This document shows positions 25,675 to 34,593 of a stretch of DNA of 64,000 nt, piece after piece. The position numbers and the translations under genes are program-made. Within the stretch, counting starts at the first letter, position 1. The number at the start of each line of letters is the position of its first letter. This stretch comes from Salinigranum salinum (GTDB taxonomy: Archaea > Halobacteriota > Halobacteria > Halobacteriales > Haloferacaceae): assembly GCF_009176545.1 (NCBI RefSeq), contig NZ_VTOJ01000002.1, positions 2,001,602 through 2,065,601 on the forward strand. The letters run 5' to 3'. A model generated the notes under the pieces. The model saw only the letters and a list, made by a program, of their open reading frames with translations, searched no databases and had not been told where the DNA came from.

Positions 25675-26937
25675 CTATGGATCACACGGGCGGACGACGT
25701 CCAGCGCCTCGCGGAGTCGCCACACGTCTCCGGTGGGATCGAGCCGGTGGGGTTCGGCACCACGTTCGGTGAGGATGCCGCCGTGGAACAGCATCGCCTT
25801 CAGCTGGAAGACGGTCGGTGCGTGGTAGACGCTCCCGTCCTCGAGCGCGTGGGCGCGCAACTCGCCGTCCTGATCGAACACGCGCGACCGGACCGCCTCG
25901 GTGCCCCGGAAGAACAGTTCAACCGTGAACGTCGGGTGGTGGACGTGGAGCCACTCGACGAGGTCGACGAGCGACGGGGTCTCGATCCCGTCTTCGTGCA
26001 TCGTCTGGAGCTCGCGCACGAGGAGCCGCGTCGCCGGATACGCCCAGAGGACGCGTCTGGTGAGCAGTCCCCACTCGGGCGCGAGGTCGCAGAACCGTTT
26101 TCGGGAGCCCTGCCACGCCTCGAACGCACCCAGCGCGTCCTCGATCGAGTCGGAGCGCCGGAGCGCGAATCGGACGACCTCCTCGCCGAGCGGCGTGAGC
26201 GTCTTCCGGGGAGCGCCGTCGATCAGCCCGAGGAACGCCGCCCCGCGCCGGGCGTCGTCGGTGGCCCGCACGACGTGTGTCGCGAGCACGGCGTCGGTCT
26301 CGTCGGGGTGGTAGTGTGCGAGCGGGTACGCGAGGTAGTTCTTCGGGTGGTTCAGGCCGAACGACGCGTCGGCGACGCCCTGGGCCGTGGCCTGGAACCG
26401 GATGGCCGTCGCGTCGTCCGACGTCCGGTTCCCGACGACGCGGGGCACCTCGAGCGCCGCCACCGCCCCGTCGTCGTCGACACCGAGCACGCCGACGTTG
26501 AGTTCGCGTGCCAGCGTCCGTACCGACGGTGTGACCGCCGGCGTCGGCGCGGCGACGTAGGCGGCGTTAGCCTCGTGGAGGCGGTCGTACGCCTGGACGA
26601 TCCCGCGCTCGACGTCGACGGTCCCCGCTCCCGTGTACCCTTTCGCCTCGACGGCGATCAGCGGTGGCTGGTCGCCGAAGCGGTCGACCGCGAGGAGCGC
26701 CGATTCGAGGCGTCGGACCCCGACGAGATCCGGGTAGCCGGAGCCGATCCTGACGTGGTTGAACGGGGCGAGCTGTTCCCGGAGCGCGCGCGAGAGCGGC
26801 TCGCCGGGGAGCCACTCCTCAACCGCGAACTGCGTGTCGGTGACGGCGTACGTCTCCGGCTCGTCGGTGTCGGGGAAGAGGCGGCGCTTGGCGTGGGCGA
26901 GCACGGTCGGCTCCGAGAGTGACGCCGTGCTGGACAT
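25675..26937 (-). CDS. PD-(D/E)XK nuclease-like protein with C-terminal winged-helix-like region
   Basis: 420 residues. The N-terminal third carries a likely PD-(D/E)XK core: Asp70 in GSGYPDLVGV and Glu97-x-Lys99 in LIAVEAKG, followed by an Ala-rich helix and VERGIVQAYDRL. The remainder includes HPKNYLAYPLAHY and LTPLGEEVVRFALRRSDS, a winged-helix-like part. Haloarchaea carry conserved proteins of this kind with no tested role; DNA repair or host defence are guesses. Start MSSTASLSEP at 26937, after which the frame upstream is only repeat sequence. Confidence 0.65.
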   Translation of the reverse strand: MSSTASLSEPTVLAHAKRRLFPDTDEPETYAVTDTQFAVEEWLPGEPLSRALREQLAPFNHVRIGSGYPDLVGVRRLESALLAVDRFGDQPPLIAVEAKGYTGAGTVDVERGIVQAYDRLHEANAAYVAAPTPAVTPSVRTLARELNVGVLGVDDDGAVAALEVPRVVGNRTSDDATAIRFQATAQGVADASFGLNHPKNYLAYPLAHYHPDETDAVLATHVVRATDDARRGAAFLGLIDGAPRKTLTPLGEEVVRFALRRSDSIEDALGAFEAWQGSRKRFCDLAPEWGLLTRRVLWAYPATRLLVRELQTMHEDGIETPSLVDLVEWLHVHHPTFTVELFFRGTEAVRSRVFDQDGELRAHALEDGSVYHAPTVFQLKAMLFHGGILTERGAEPHRLDPTGDVWRLREALDVVRPCDP

Positions 26938-27023
26938 GCCTCTCCGTCCCGCGCCGGCGTAATGAACGTTCGGCGCTCGACGGCCGGTACCTGACGCGGC
27001 TCGCGCCGTCGCCCCGTTTCCGG

Positions 27024-27111
27024 GGCTGTATCCGTCCGCGTCCAGGCCCGTATCCGTCCGCGTCCAGGCCCGTATCCGTCTGCGTCCAGGGCTGTATCCG
27101 TCCGCGTCCAG
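27024..27111. repeat. Four tandem copies of a 22-bp repeat
   Basis: Four adjacent 22-base units, each containing GTATCCGTCCGCGTCCAG (one copy with a T for C), at 27024-27045, 27046-27067, 27068-27089 and 27090-27111. It lies in the spacer upstream of the nuclease-like gene. The first two bases of the core alternate between units. No spacers, so not CRISPR. Confidence 0.9.
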
Positions 27112-27226
27112 GCCCGCGCCAATCACGAGCGAGGAGCGGTTCACAAGTGCCTTCCCGGACGTGGTCGGATTCGGTGGCCCGTCGACGCCACCGGGCGGCC
27201 CCTGGACGAGCCCGCCCGGTGCCCTG

Positions 27227-27649
27227 CTACCGCAGCCCGGCCTCGCCCATGAACCGCCGGCAGCTGGGGCGCGAGTAATCGACACCGAACCGCTCCGCGA
27301 CGAACTGCTGGACGAGTGCCGGCGTCCACGCCGCTTCGTCGTACCCCGCGTCCGACGGTGGCTGGCGCAGCGACCGCTGCAGCACCTCCTGTTGGCGGTC
27401 GGAGAGGCGTCGTGGCCGCCCCGGCCGGTGAGCGTCCTCGGCGGCCGTCGCGAGCGAGTCGGCGTCGAGTCGGGTCAGCCAGTTGTAGATGGTCCGTCGC
27501 TGGACGCCGTGCCACTCGGCGAGTTCGGTCTGCGTGATCCCGTTCTTGTACGCGATCGCCGCGAGCAGCCGCTGCGTCGGCTTCTTGCCCTCGACCTCGT
27601 CGAGCGCGGCCTGCAGTTCCTCGATCGTGATCTCGTCGAGGTGGTCCAT
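27227..27649 (-). CDS. IS630-type HTH protein, lone N-terminal transposase-like ORF
   Basis: 140 residues: a first helix-turn-helix (ITQTELAEWHGVQRRTIYNW) and a second winged-helix-like part (WTPALVQQFVAERFGVDYS). This is the DNA-binding half of IS630-family transposases. The DDE catalytic half is not in the following DNA, so it is either an IS remnant kept as a regulator or a stand-alone domesticated HTH gene, as is frequent in haloarchaea. ATG at 27647-27649. Confidence 0.75.
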   Translation of the reverse strand: MDHLDEITIEELQAALDEVEGKKPTQRLLAAIAYKNGITQTELAEWHGVQRRTIYNWLTRLDADSLATAAEDAHRPGRPRRLSDRQQEVLQRSLRQPPSDAGYDEAAWTPALVQQFVAERFGVDYSRPSCRRFMGEAGLR

Positions 27650-27731
27650 CGGTCGTATCTCGGTCGTACCGAGTAAAAAATTCTACCGACATCGCGTCCG
27701 AGCCGCTCGGTTCGCGTCTCGGGCGCGCCGC

Positions 27732-29024
27732 TCACCGTTCGGGATGGATCGGCGCGTCGAACCCCCCACGGACGAGCGGTTTGGCGACGTGGCGGCGGGC
27801 GCAGGGCGGCACCTCGTACCAGCCGGATTCGAGGTCGCGGTCGAGTTCTCGAACCGTCCGCTCGCCGGTCGTGCCACAGTCGCGACAGCGGTAGCCCTGT
27901 CCGCGGCCAGCGCTCTCCATCGACCGCCCGCAGTCGGGACACGTCGGCGTCGCGGGCTCCGTGCGAGTGAGCGATCGGACGGCGAACTTCTCGAGTTTGA
28001 TCGTCCCGCGCGACACCTCGCCGCAGACCGTGACCCGGTCGCCCGCTCTGAGTGAGCGAACCCGGTCGCGGAACCGTTTCGTGGGCTCGAAGGCGACGCA
28101 GTCCACGGGGGCGGCGTCAGACTGTCCACCGCTGTCGTCGTCGACCGCGAGACCGACGAAGACGTGGCCGCCGCGGCGGGTCTCCGGCGGGTCGGTGACG
28201 ACGCCGGAGACACGGTACGCGCGGCCGTCGCGGAGTGTGGGATCGTCCGCCGCGTCGCGGAGGTGGGCGTCGGTGCCCTGGTTCGTCAGGAACGTCGCGG
28301 CGCGGTCGACCGACTCGCTCTCGATGCGGGCGGCGACCGCCCGACAGGCGTCGGGGTCGTCGCCGCGAATCCCGTGGAGGATCGGTCCGGGGGCGTTCGG
28401 AACACAGACCGGCTCGCCCTCGACCCGGTCGACCGTGTCCCAGACCGTGGGGTAGCCCACGTCGGCGGCCGCGAAGACGGAGTCGACGTCGACCGCACGC
28501 GGGGTCCCACAGCGCTCGAACGCCCGGTAGGAGATGTGTTCGTGGGTCCAGTCGTCGAACGCGGCCCAGGCGCCGACGGCGGCGAGCGCGCCGATGCGCC
28601 CCCACCCGCCCTCCCACCCCCGCTGGCGGTAGCCGTGTTCGTCGACGTGCGCGAGGGCGTCGTCGAGCGAGAGGTGATCGCGGAGCGCGTCGCGGGCGAA
28701 TCGCACGACCGGGGCGGGAACACCGGCGGGGTCGCCGGGTGCGACCACGACGCCCGGGCTGGTCCGATCGTCTTCGAGTTCGCTCCACCGGTCGACCGCC
28801 CGGCAGGCGTGTTCGAACGCGTCGGCGGGCGGGCACGACGTGTGGAGCGCCAGCGCCGCGTTCCCCCGCGTCTTCCGGGCGACCGCGGGGTTGAGACGGA
28901 CGAGCAGGCGTCGATCGACGCGTTCGTCCGCGTCTTCGAGCGTCTCGGCCAGCCGCGTCGCGAGGTACGTCGTACACATGCCGCGCTCGCGCGAGTCGGT
29001 GTCGTCGAGCGCGATGACGGTCAT
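27732..29024 (-). CDS. tiaS: tRNA(Ile2) 2-agmatinylcytidine synthetase
   Basis: 430 residues, full length. TiaS attaches agmatine to C34 of tRNA-Ile (CAU) so that it reads AUA. Family marks: N-terminal IALDDTDSRERGMCTTYLA, the kinase-like CEx region with RRLLVRLNPAVARKTRGN, an OB domain (VVTDPPETRRGGHVFVGLAV) and a C-terminal zinc ribbon (CPDCGRSMES...CRDCG). Essential archaeal housekeeping gene. Confidence 0.95.
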   Translation of the reverse strand: MTVIALDDTDSRERGMCTTYLATRLAETLEDADERVDRRLLVRLNPAVARKTRGNAALALHTSCPPADAFEHACRAVDRWSELEDDRTSPGVVVAPGDPAGVPAPVVRFARDALRDHLSLDDALAHVDEHGYRQRGWEGGWGRIGALAAVGAWAAFDDWTHEHISYRAFERCGTPRAVDVDSVFAAADVGYPTVWDTVDRVEGEPVCVPNAPGPILHGIRGDDPDACRAVAARIESESVDRAATFLTNQGTDAHLRDAADDPTLRDGRAYRVSGVVTDPPETRRGGHVFVGLAVDDDSGGQSDAAPVDCVAFEPTKRFRDRVRSLRAGDRVTVCGEVSRGTIKLEKFAVRSLTRTEPATPTCPDCGRSMESAGRGQGYRCRDCGTTGERTVRELDRDLESGWYEVPPCARRHVAKPLVRGGFDAPIHPER

Positions 29025-29163
29025 CGGGAGTCGTTCAGGACCGAGCGACTAACGCGTTTCGCCCGCGGTGGAGCGGGTCGGACTGGGCAGACGCTAGTAT
29101 ATAATCGTACCGGACCCGGTGGGGGCAAACCGACGGACGCGACTCGGTGCGGGGGGAGAAACA

Positions 29164-29172
29164 CATATATCC
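29164..29172 (+). promoter_or_regulatory. TATA box of the regulator at 29195
   Basis: CATATATCC centred 26-27 bases before ATG 29195. It rules out the in-frame ATG at 29147, which lies upstream of the box. Confidence 0.65.
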
Positions 29173-29194
29173 GAGGAGTCGCCTAGTTATCCCC

Positions 29195-30175
29195 ATGTCG
29201 CGGTCTGCGCTGGTCAGTAATATCACCGCGATGTTACACGACGCCGGGTTCGTCGTGAGCGACCGCTGTGTGATCCGACCGAAGAGCTTCGATCTGGCGG
29301 CCCGCCGTGAGGACGACCTCGTGCTCCTGAAGATTCTCGGGAACATCGACGCCTTCGACGGCGCGACCGGGGCGGAGATGCGGCGTCTCGGGACGTATCT
29401 CGACGCGACGCCGATGGTCATCGGACTGCGGACGCGCGACGAGGACCTCAAACCGGGCGTCGTCTACTTCAGACACGGCGTGCCGGTGTTGAACCCGGAC
29501 ACGGCGATGGATCTGTTCGTCGAGAACGTCCCCCCACTCATCTACGCGGCACCCGGTGGGCTGTACGTCAGCATCGACGGCGACCTGCTGGCCGACGAGC
29601 GGAAAGAACGCGGGTGGAGTCTGGGACAGCTCGCGAGCGAGCTCGGCGTCTCCCGGCGCACCGTCTCGAAGTACGAGGACGGCATGAACGCATCCATCGA
29701 CGTCGCCATCCAGCTCGAAGAGCTGTTCGACCAACCGTTCTCGAACCCCGTCGAGGTGATGGACGGGGCCGACGAGGTGCACGAGGCCCAGCCGACGCCC
29801 GACGACCCCGAGGCCGACCCCAGCGACGAACACGTCGTCGCCGTCCTCACGCGGGCGGGGTACGACGTCCACCCGACGATGCGCGCCCCGTTCAAGGCCG
29901 TCTCCGAGGACAGCGACAACGACCGCCGCGGCCGGATGCACGTGCTCACCGGCCACTCGCCGTTCACACGGAACGCCGAGAAACGCGCCCGCATCATGTC
30001 GTCGCTCGGTGAGGTGACGCGAACCCGCTCGATCTACTTCACCGAGGAGCAGACGAAGCGCGACGCCGTCGAGCGGACCGCCATCGTCTCGTGCGAGGAA
30101 CTGGCGGGGATCGACGACCCCGAGGCGGTCCGCGAACTCATCCGCGAACGGACGACCGAACCGGCCGAGTCCTGA
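29195..30175 (+). CDS. Archaeal HTH-type transcriptional regulator with N-terminal nuclease-like domain
   Basis: 326 residues. N-terminal part [23 protein letters not shown]...[11 protein letters not shown] is a conserved archaeal domain (restriction-endonuclease-like fold). Residues about 125-185 form an XRE-type helix-turn-helix ([26 protein letters not shown]). A C-terminal domain follows ([13 protein letters not shown]...[10 protein letters not shown]). Matches the widespread archaeal putative HTH regulator family; target genes unknown. Leaderless start fixed by the TATA box at 29164. Confidence 0.85.
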   Translation: MSRSALVSNITAMLHDAGFVVSDRCVIRPKSFDLAARREDDLVLLKILGNIDAFDGATGAEMRRLGTYLDATPMVIGLRTRDEDLKPGVVYFRHGVPVLNPDTAMDLFVENVPPLIYAAPGGLYVSIDGDLLADERKERGWSLGQLASELGVSRRTVSKYEDGMNASIDVAIQLEELFDQPFSNPVEVMDGADEVHEAQPTPDDPEADPSDEHVVAVLTRAGYDVHPTMRAPFKAVSEDSDNDRRGRMHVLTGHSPFTRNAEKRARIMSSLGEVTRTRSIYFTEEQTKRDAVERTAIVSCEELAGIDDPEAVRELIRERTTEPAES

Positions 30176-30299
30176 GCCACACGCTCCCGACCGCCGATCC
30201 GCGCCGCCCGGCCGGTCCGAAGCGCCGCGAAACCGTCACGCCCACTCGGTGAGTGGATGGTACGCAGCCTTATGCCCGCTCGCGACGTCTGGACCGCTC

Positions 30300-30632
30300 A
30301 TGTACTCCGAAGAACGAGAACGCCGGCGGGCGCTCCGTGACGCCGTCGACGACCTCGTCGGTGCGTGGCCGGGCGTCTCCCGCAAGACCATGTTCGGGTG
30401 TCCCTCCTACGTCGCCGACGGCGTCCTATTCGCCGTCGTCTCAGAACAGGGCCTCTCGCTCACGCGGCTCTCGACCGACGAGCGAGCGCGCCTCGAACGG
30501 TCGCTGTCGGTCGAGCCGTTCGAGGCCGGGGGCCGCCTCGTCCAGCGGTGGGCCACCGTCCGCGTCTCGCCCGACGACCTCGACCCCGTCGCCGACGCGC
30601 TCAGACGGAGCTACGAGGCCGCAGTCGTCTGA
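30300..30632 (+). CDS. TfoX/YjbR-like small protein
   Basis: 110 residues. The motif VSRKTMFGCPSYVADGVLFA and the later RWATVRVSPDDLD match the TfoX N-terminal / MmcQ-YjbR-like alpha/beta fold. The family has no firm activity in archaea. Single gene followed by a stem-loop at 30698-30715. Confidence 0.75.
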   Translation: MYSEERERRRALRDAVDDLVGAWPGVSRKTMFGCPSYVADGVLFAVVSEQGLSLTRLSTDERARLERSLSVEPFEAGGRLVQRWATVRVSPDDLDPVADALRRSYEAAVV

Positions 30633-30697
30633 GCGGCGGTGGGGAGACGTAGTCGTTTCCACGAACGTGGTGGCTGAAAGAATTAAGCGGGAGTGGT

Positions 30698-30715
30698 CCC
30701 TACCGGACGGTAGGG
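30698..30715. repeat. Inverted repeat downstream of the TfoX-like gene
   Basis: CCCTACC-ggac-GGTAGGG, perfect 7-base arms. May be a terminator hairpin or the edge of an old insertion; nothing else is seen in the 240-base spacer. Confidence 0.4.
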
Positions 30716-30874
30716 AGGGGGAGAACTGTCACACGCTCCACCCACACTGGGACCCTCCCTGTCGCATACTCGTGAGTCGACACTGACCAGCAGGAGGCTC
30801 CAGTGCGGTCAGAGACGATCACGCCAGAACCCGACGCCCGAGGCGTCGACGGACGTCAGTCGCCGCCGGCAGCG

Positions 30875-31129
30875 TTAGTTCGCGCCGCCGTACGTCTTCT
30901 CGAGGTAGGCGACGATGTCGTCGGATTCGGGCATCCCGTCGATGCCGTGTTCCTCGTCGACGATGACCGGAACGCCGGTCTGTCCGCTGATCTCCTCGAC
31001 CTCGGTCCGCTGGCCGTGCGAGCGTGGGACCTCGCGCGACTCGTACTCGAGACCGAGTTCGGAGAGTTTGTTCTTCACCTTCGCGCAGTAGGGACAGCCC
31101 GGCAGTTCGTAGAGGATGAGCTGTGACAT
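30875..31129 (-). CDS. Glutaredoxin
   Basis: 84 residues, one thioredoxin fold with the active site CPYC (residues 12-15), the cis-Pro in TGVPVIVDE and a GIDGMPESDDI end that contacts thiol substrates. A small-molecule thiol oxidoreductase; haloarchaea use gamma-glutamylcysteine in place of glutathione. Start MSQLILYELPGCPYC at 31129. Confidence 0.93.
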   Translation of the reverse strand: MSQLILYELPGCPYCAKVKNKLSELGLEYESREVPRSHGQRTEVEEISGQTGVPVIVDEEHGIDGMPESDDIVAYLEKTYGGAN

Positions 31130-31302
31130 CGCCTCCTCGTACGGTCTTCGGCGATAAGAGGGCGGCGGTGATGTGCCGGAGGGTGCCACAACCGTCGTGC
31201 GTGAGATGCGCACGCACGGGATCGGCGCGACGACGATCGGTGACGGATCGATCCGTGTGGGCGACGGGCCGCGTGTCGACGCCGTCGAACGGCGGCGCGG
31301 GG

Positions 31303-32679
31303 CTACCGTCGCACCGCGTCGGCGGCGGCCCGCAGGTGGCCGACGAGCCGGCGGCGGGCGACGACGAGTTCCCCGACCCCCCAGCCGGAGAGGACGACGC
31401 TCGCGACGAGAACGCGCGCGACACCCCAGTCGGACAGCCAGATCGGTCGGATCCACGGGACGACGTGCGCCCAGCGGGTCGCCACGGTGTCGGCCGTTCC
31501 CTCGAGAGGCGTCCCGGCGAACGTCCGCCGCAGGGCAGCCGGCACGTCGGCCCGCACCCCCGGATCGAGACCGACGCCGCCGTGGACCTCGTAGCTGCCG
31601 GCGACGCCGAGGTCGCGCATGGTCGGCCCCGCGGAGCCGTCGCCGTGGGCGACGCGTTCGGCCTCGTACGGACCCCAGGTGACGACGTACTCCCAGACCA
31701 CGTCGCCGCGGGGCGTGACCTCGATCACGCGGTGATTGAGCGAGTCGGTGACGAGCGTGTTCCCGTTCGGGAGGCGGTCGGCGTCGCGCGGCCAGTCCAG
31801 TCCGGTGAGCGTCCACGTCCGGACCCACTCGCCGTCCTCGCGGGCGTACTCGACGACGCGGTCGTTCTCGCTGTCGGCGACGAGGATCGTCGGCACTCCC
31901 CCGTTCGAGACGAGGTAGTCGGGGTTGTGTTGTTCGTGGAGGATCTCGTGGTGGTCGTCCGCGCCCAGCCGCATCTCGATCTCGCCCGTCTCCCGGTCGA
32001 CGACGAGCACCTGGTCGAAGTTCCGCGGCGAGACCAGCAGTCTGTCTCCGGGGAGGGGGTCGACGTCGTTGACGTGGGACCAGTCCTCGCGGTGGCCGCC
32101 GTCCGTCCGGGGCGGGAAGTGGTGGCGGAACTCCCACTCCCACGTCGTCTCGTTCGTCGTCAGGTTGTAGACGAAGATCCGGTCGTGGTTCGTCTTCGTC
32201 TCGGGGTTCCACTCGCGCATCGCGGCGACGACGAGTTCCTCGTCGGTCAGCCGATCCACGTCGTGGGTGTCGTGGATCGGGAGCCGCCGCTCCCACACCC
32301 GCTTCTGACTCCGAGGATCGAGTTCGTACACGGTCGTCCCGCCGAGCCCCGGCGAGACGACGAGCAGGTTGCCGTTGGGAAGCGGGTCGACGTCGTAGAA
32401 CCAGTCCGAACCGTCGGTGGTGTCGTCGTACACCCACGCCGTCCGTGCCCGCGAATCGGCGGCCACCAGTCGGGCGGGTTTCTTCGCGTTCGTCTCCCCG
32501 TCGATCACCCAGCCCTGGACGCCCACGACCGTCTCGTCCTCGGCGGTACGCGTTACGGTTCCGGGGCCGATCTCGGTGCTATCGGCGCCGGTCACGGCGG
32601 CAGTAACGACCGGTGCGAGGAGCAGACAGACGACGAGGACGACGACACTGCGCGCGACCCAGCGCCGACGAGGCTGCAT
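31303..32679 (-). CDS. Membrane-anchored arylsulfotransferase (ASST)-like beta-propeller protein
   Basis: 458 residues. A signal anchor (VARSVVVLVVCLLLAPVV) is followed by a repeated beta-propeller with blades such as DVDPLPNGNLLVVSPG, DVDRLTDEELVVAAM, DVDPLPGDRLLVSPRN and DADRLPNGNTLVTDS, and a C-terminal membrane helix (VLVASVVLSGWGVGELVVA). Such proteins are annotated as ASST-like in haloarchaea; whether sulfate transfer takes place is not shown. ATG at 32677-32679 preferred to the GTG just before it. Confidence 0.8.
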   Translation of the reverse strand: MQPRRRWVARSVVVLVVCLLLAPVVTAAVTGADSTEIGPGTVTRTAEDETVVGVQGWVIDGETNAKKPARLVAADSRARTAWVYDDTTDGSDWFYDVDPLPNGNLLVVSPGLGGTTVYELDPRSQKRVWERRLPIHDTHDVDRLTDEELVVAAMREWNPETKTNHDRIFVYNLTTNETTWEWEFRHHFPPRTDGGHREDWSHVNDVDPLPGDRLLVSPRNFDQVLVVDRETGEIEMRLGADDHHEILHEQHNPDYLVSNGGVPTILVADSENDRVVEYAREDGEWVRTWTLTGLDWPRDADRLPNGNTLVTDSLNHRVIEVTPRGDVVWEYVVTWGPYEAERVAHGDGSAGPTMRDLGVAGSYEVHGGVGLDPGVRADVPAALRRTFAGTPLEGTADTVATRWAHVVPWIRPIWLSDWGVARVLVASVVLSGWGVGELVVARRRLVGHLRAAADAVRR

Positions 32680-32771
32680 CACGGGGAGGATACCACGGGT
32701 GTGTAGTAGCTGTTACGTTGCTCGGTCGCGGCGGGGGACGGGGCGACGACGCCTAGCGCCCCCGAGTACCG

Positions 32772-34178
32772 TCAGACCTGTGCGGCGAGCACGCCGCTCG
32801 TCCGCACCACGAAGTAGACGACGAAGGCGGCGGCGAGCACCCAGTGACCGGCGCGGACGTCGTCGAACTCGCCGGCGGCGACTTTCACGATCGGGTAGGA
32901 GATGATGCCCGCGGCGATGCCGTAGGCGATGGAGAACGTAAACGGCATCACGAGGATGGTCATGCCGGCGGGGACGGTGTAGGTGATGTCGTCCCAGGCG
33001 ATGTCGACGACGTTGCGGAGCATCACGACGCCGATGACGACGAGCGCGATGTGCGACGCGTACAGCGGAATCGCGGCCGCGAGCGGGACGATCGCGAGGG
33101 AGGCGACGAAGAGCAGACCGACGGTGACCGCCGTGAGACCGGTACGGCCGCCCTCCTCGACGCCCGAGGCGGATTCGATGTACGTCGTCACGGTCGAGGT
33201 GCCGAGCATGCCGCCGACCGTGGTGCCGACGGCGTCGGCCATCAGCGGTCTGTCGATGTCGGGGAGGTTCCCCTCGTCGTCGAGGAAGCCGGCGACCTGC
33301 GAGACGCCCGTGAGGGTCCCGGCGGTGTCGAAGAAGTCGACGAAGAAGAAGGTGAAGACGATGAGCGCGAAGGAGAACGCCTCGACGTTTCCTAACCCGG
33401 AGACGAACGCGCCCGCGAGTGGGGTGATATCGTACTGGGCGGTGGCCGGGCCGGCGACGAGACCGGCGTCGGGGGCGACCAGCCCCGCCTGCGTGACGAC
33501 CCACCCCAAGAGCGTGGTGAGGAGGATGCCGATGATGATCGATCCGCGGACGCCGCGGGCGTAGAGCGCGAAGGTGAGGAACAGCCCGACGACGGAGAGG
33601 ATCGCGATGGGGTCCGCGGCGACCGAACCGAGCGTGACGTACGTCGCCGGGTCCGCGACGACGATGTTCATCTCCTCGAGGCCGATGAGTGCGAGGAACA
33701 GCCCGATCCCCGTCCCGACCGCGAACTTCACCGGCTGGGGGAACACCTTGATGATGTACTCGCGGGCGCCGACGGCGGTGAGACCGATGAAGATGATCCC
33801 CTCGACGACGACGGCGGCGAGGGCGGTCTGCCACGGGATGCCGAGCGCGCCGACGACGGTGAACGCGAAGAAGGCGTTCAGGCCGAGGCCGGGCGCCTGC
33901 CCGAACGGGCGGTTCGCGTACAGCCCCATGATGAGGGTGGCGACCGCCGCCGCAATGATCGTGACGACGGCGAGCATCGAGCGGACCGTCGCGGGGTCGA
34001 ACCCCTGGATGATGATCCCCGGTTTCGCGTCCGGGATACCCGCGAGGATCGCGGGGTTGACCACCACGATGTAGCTCATCGTCAGGAACGTCGTCAGCCC
34101 GGCGAGCAGCTCCGTCCGGACGGTCGTGTCGTGCTGGTCGATGTCGAAGTAGTCGGTGAGTGTCCCTTCGAGCCCCAT
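32772..34178 (-). CDS. NCS2-family purine/xanthine permease (AzgA-like)
   Basis: 468 residues with about 13 membrane segments. N-terminal TELLAGLTTFLTMSYIVVVN is the AzgA-like opening, and DFFDTAGTLTGVSQ is the conserved substrate-region motif. Takes up adenine, guanine or hypoxanthine with protons. Start MGLEGTLTDYF at 34178; TATA-like CTTAATCG at 34211-34218 and a long palindrome at 34238-34261 lie upstream, suggesting repression by a purine-sensing regulator. Confidence 0.92.
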   Translation of the reverse strand: MGLEGTLTDYFDIDQHDTTVRTELLAGLTTFLTMSYIVVVNPAILAGIPDAKPGIIIQGFDPATVRSMLAVVTIIAAAVATLIMGLYANRPFGQAPGLGLNAFFAFTVVGALGIPWQTALAAVVVEGIIFIGLTAVGAREYIIKVFPQPVKFAVGTGIGLFLALIGLEEMNIVVADPATYVTLGSVAADPIAILSVVGLFLTFALYARGVRGSIIIGILLTTLLGWVVTQAGLVAPDAGLVAGPATAQYDITPLAGAFVSGLGNVEAFSFALIVFTFFFVDFFDTAGTLTGVSQVAGFLDDEGNLPDIDRPLMADAVGTTVGGMLGTSTVTTYIESASGVEEGGRTGLTAVTVGLLFVASLAIVPLAAAIPLYASHIALVVIGVVMLRNVVDIAWDDITYTVPAGMTILVMPFTFSIAYGIAAGIISYPIVKVAAGEFDDVRAGHWVLAAAFVVYFVVRTSGVLAAQV

Positions 34179-34593
34179 GTTACACGAGCGACTATAGCCC
34201 GAACGAGACACTTAATCGTTGTTATCCGACGCACGAAGAATATCCACGTACGTGTATATTCGTGGCTCTCCAGAACGAAGAGAACGGGACGAGAGGCACG
34301 GATGTGGATATCGAGTAGGGACGACGGTGGCGGTGTCCCGTCGGTCGGCCACGGCCACGCGAGATCGATCGGTGGTTCGTCAATCGTAGGATTGCGGGTT
34401 CACGCTCTCGTAACCCACCTCGGTCGTATTGGACAGTTCTCTTGGCGCGCGAGATGTACAGCCCAAGTCGGTCAGGGAGCTACTCACAAACGAGGAGCTG
34501 TCAGTCCGCATTGTGATACGGGCGTCCTCCGCGATATCCCAAACAGACACGAGTGACACAAGAGATTTCATTATCCTCTCGTTAGCGGAGGTA
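34179..34593. other. Divergent spacer between NCS2 permease and a Tat-exported protein
   Basis: Holds the NCS2 promoter and the palindrome at 34238-34261. From about 34380 the GC content falls and an open frame of unclear meaning continues into the next gene; I see no family in it. A TTATCC-like TATA near 34571 fits a leaderless start at 34594. Confidence 0.5.
34238..34261. promoter_or_regulatory. Long palindrome upstream of the NCS2 permease
   Basis: GAATAT-C-CACGTACGTG-T-ATATTC: 22 of 24 positions are symmetric. It lies about 20 bases upstream of the TATA-like element of the permease. Candidate operator. Confidence 0.6.

Noticed and set aside
27024..27111. Possible CRISPR array
   Set aside because: Units are directly adjacent with no spacers, so this is a simple tandem repeat.
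34429..34593. N-terminal extension of the Tat-exported protein
   Set aside because: The extension has no family likeness; the GTG at 34594 gives a proper Tat-type signal and promoter spacing.
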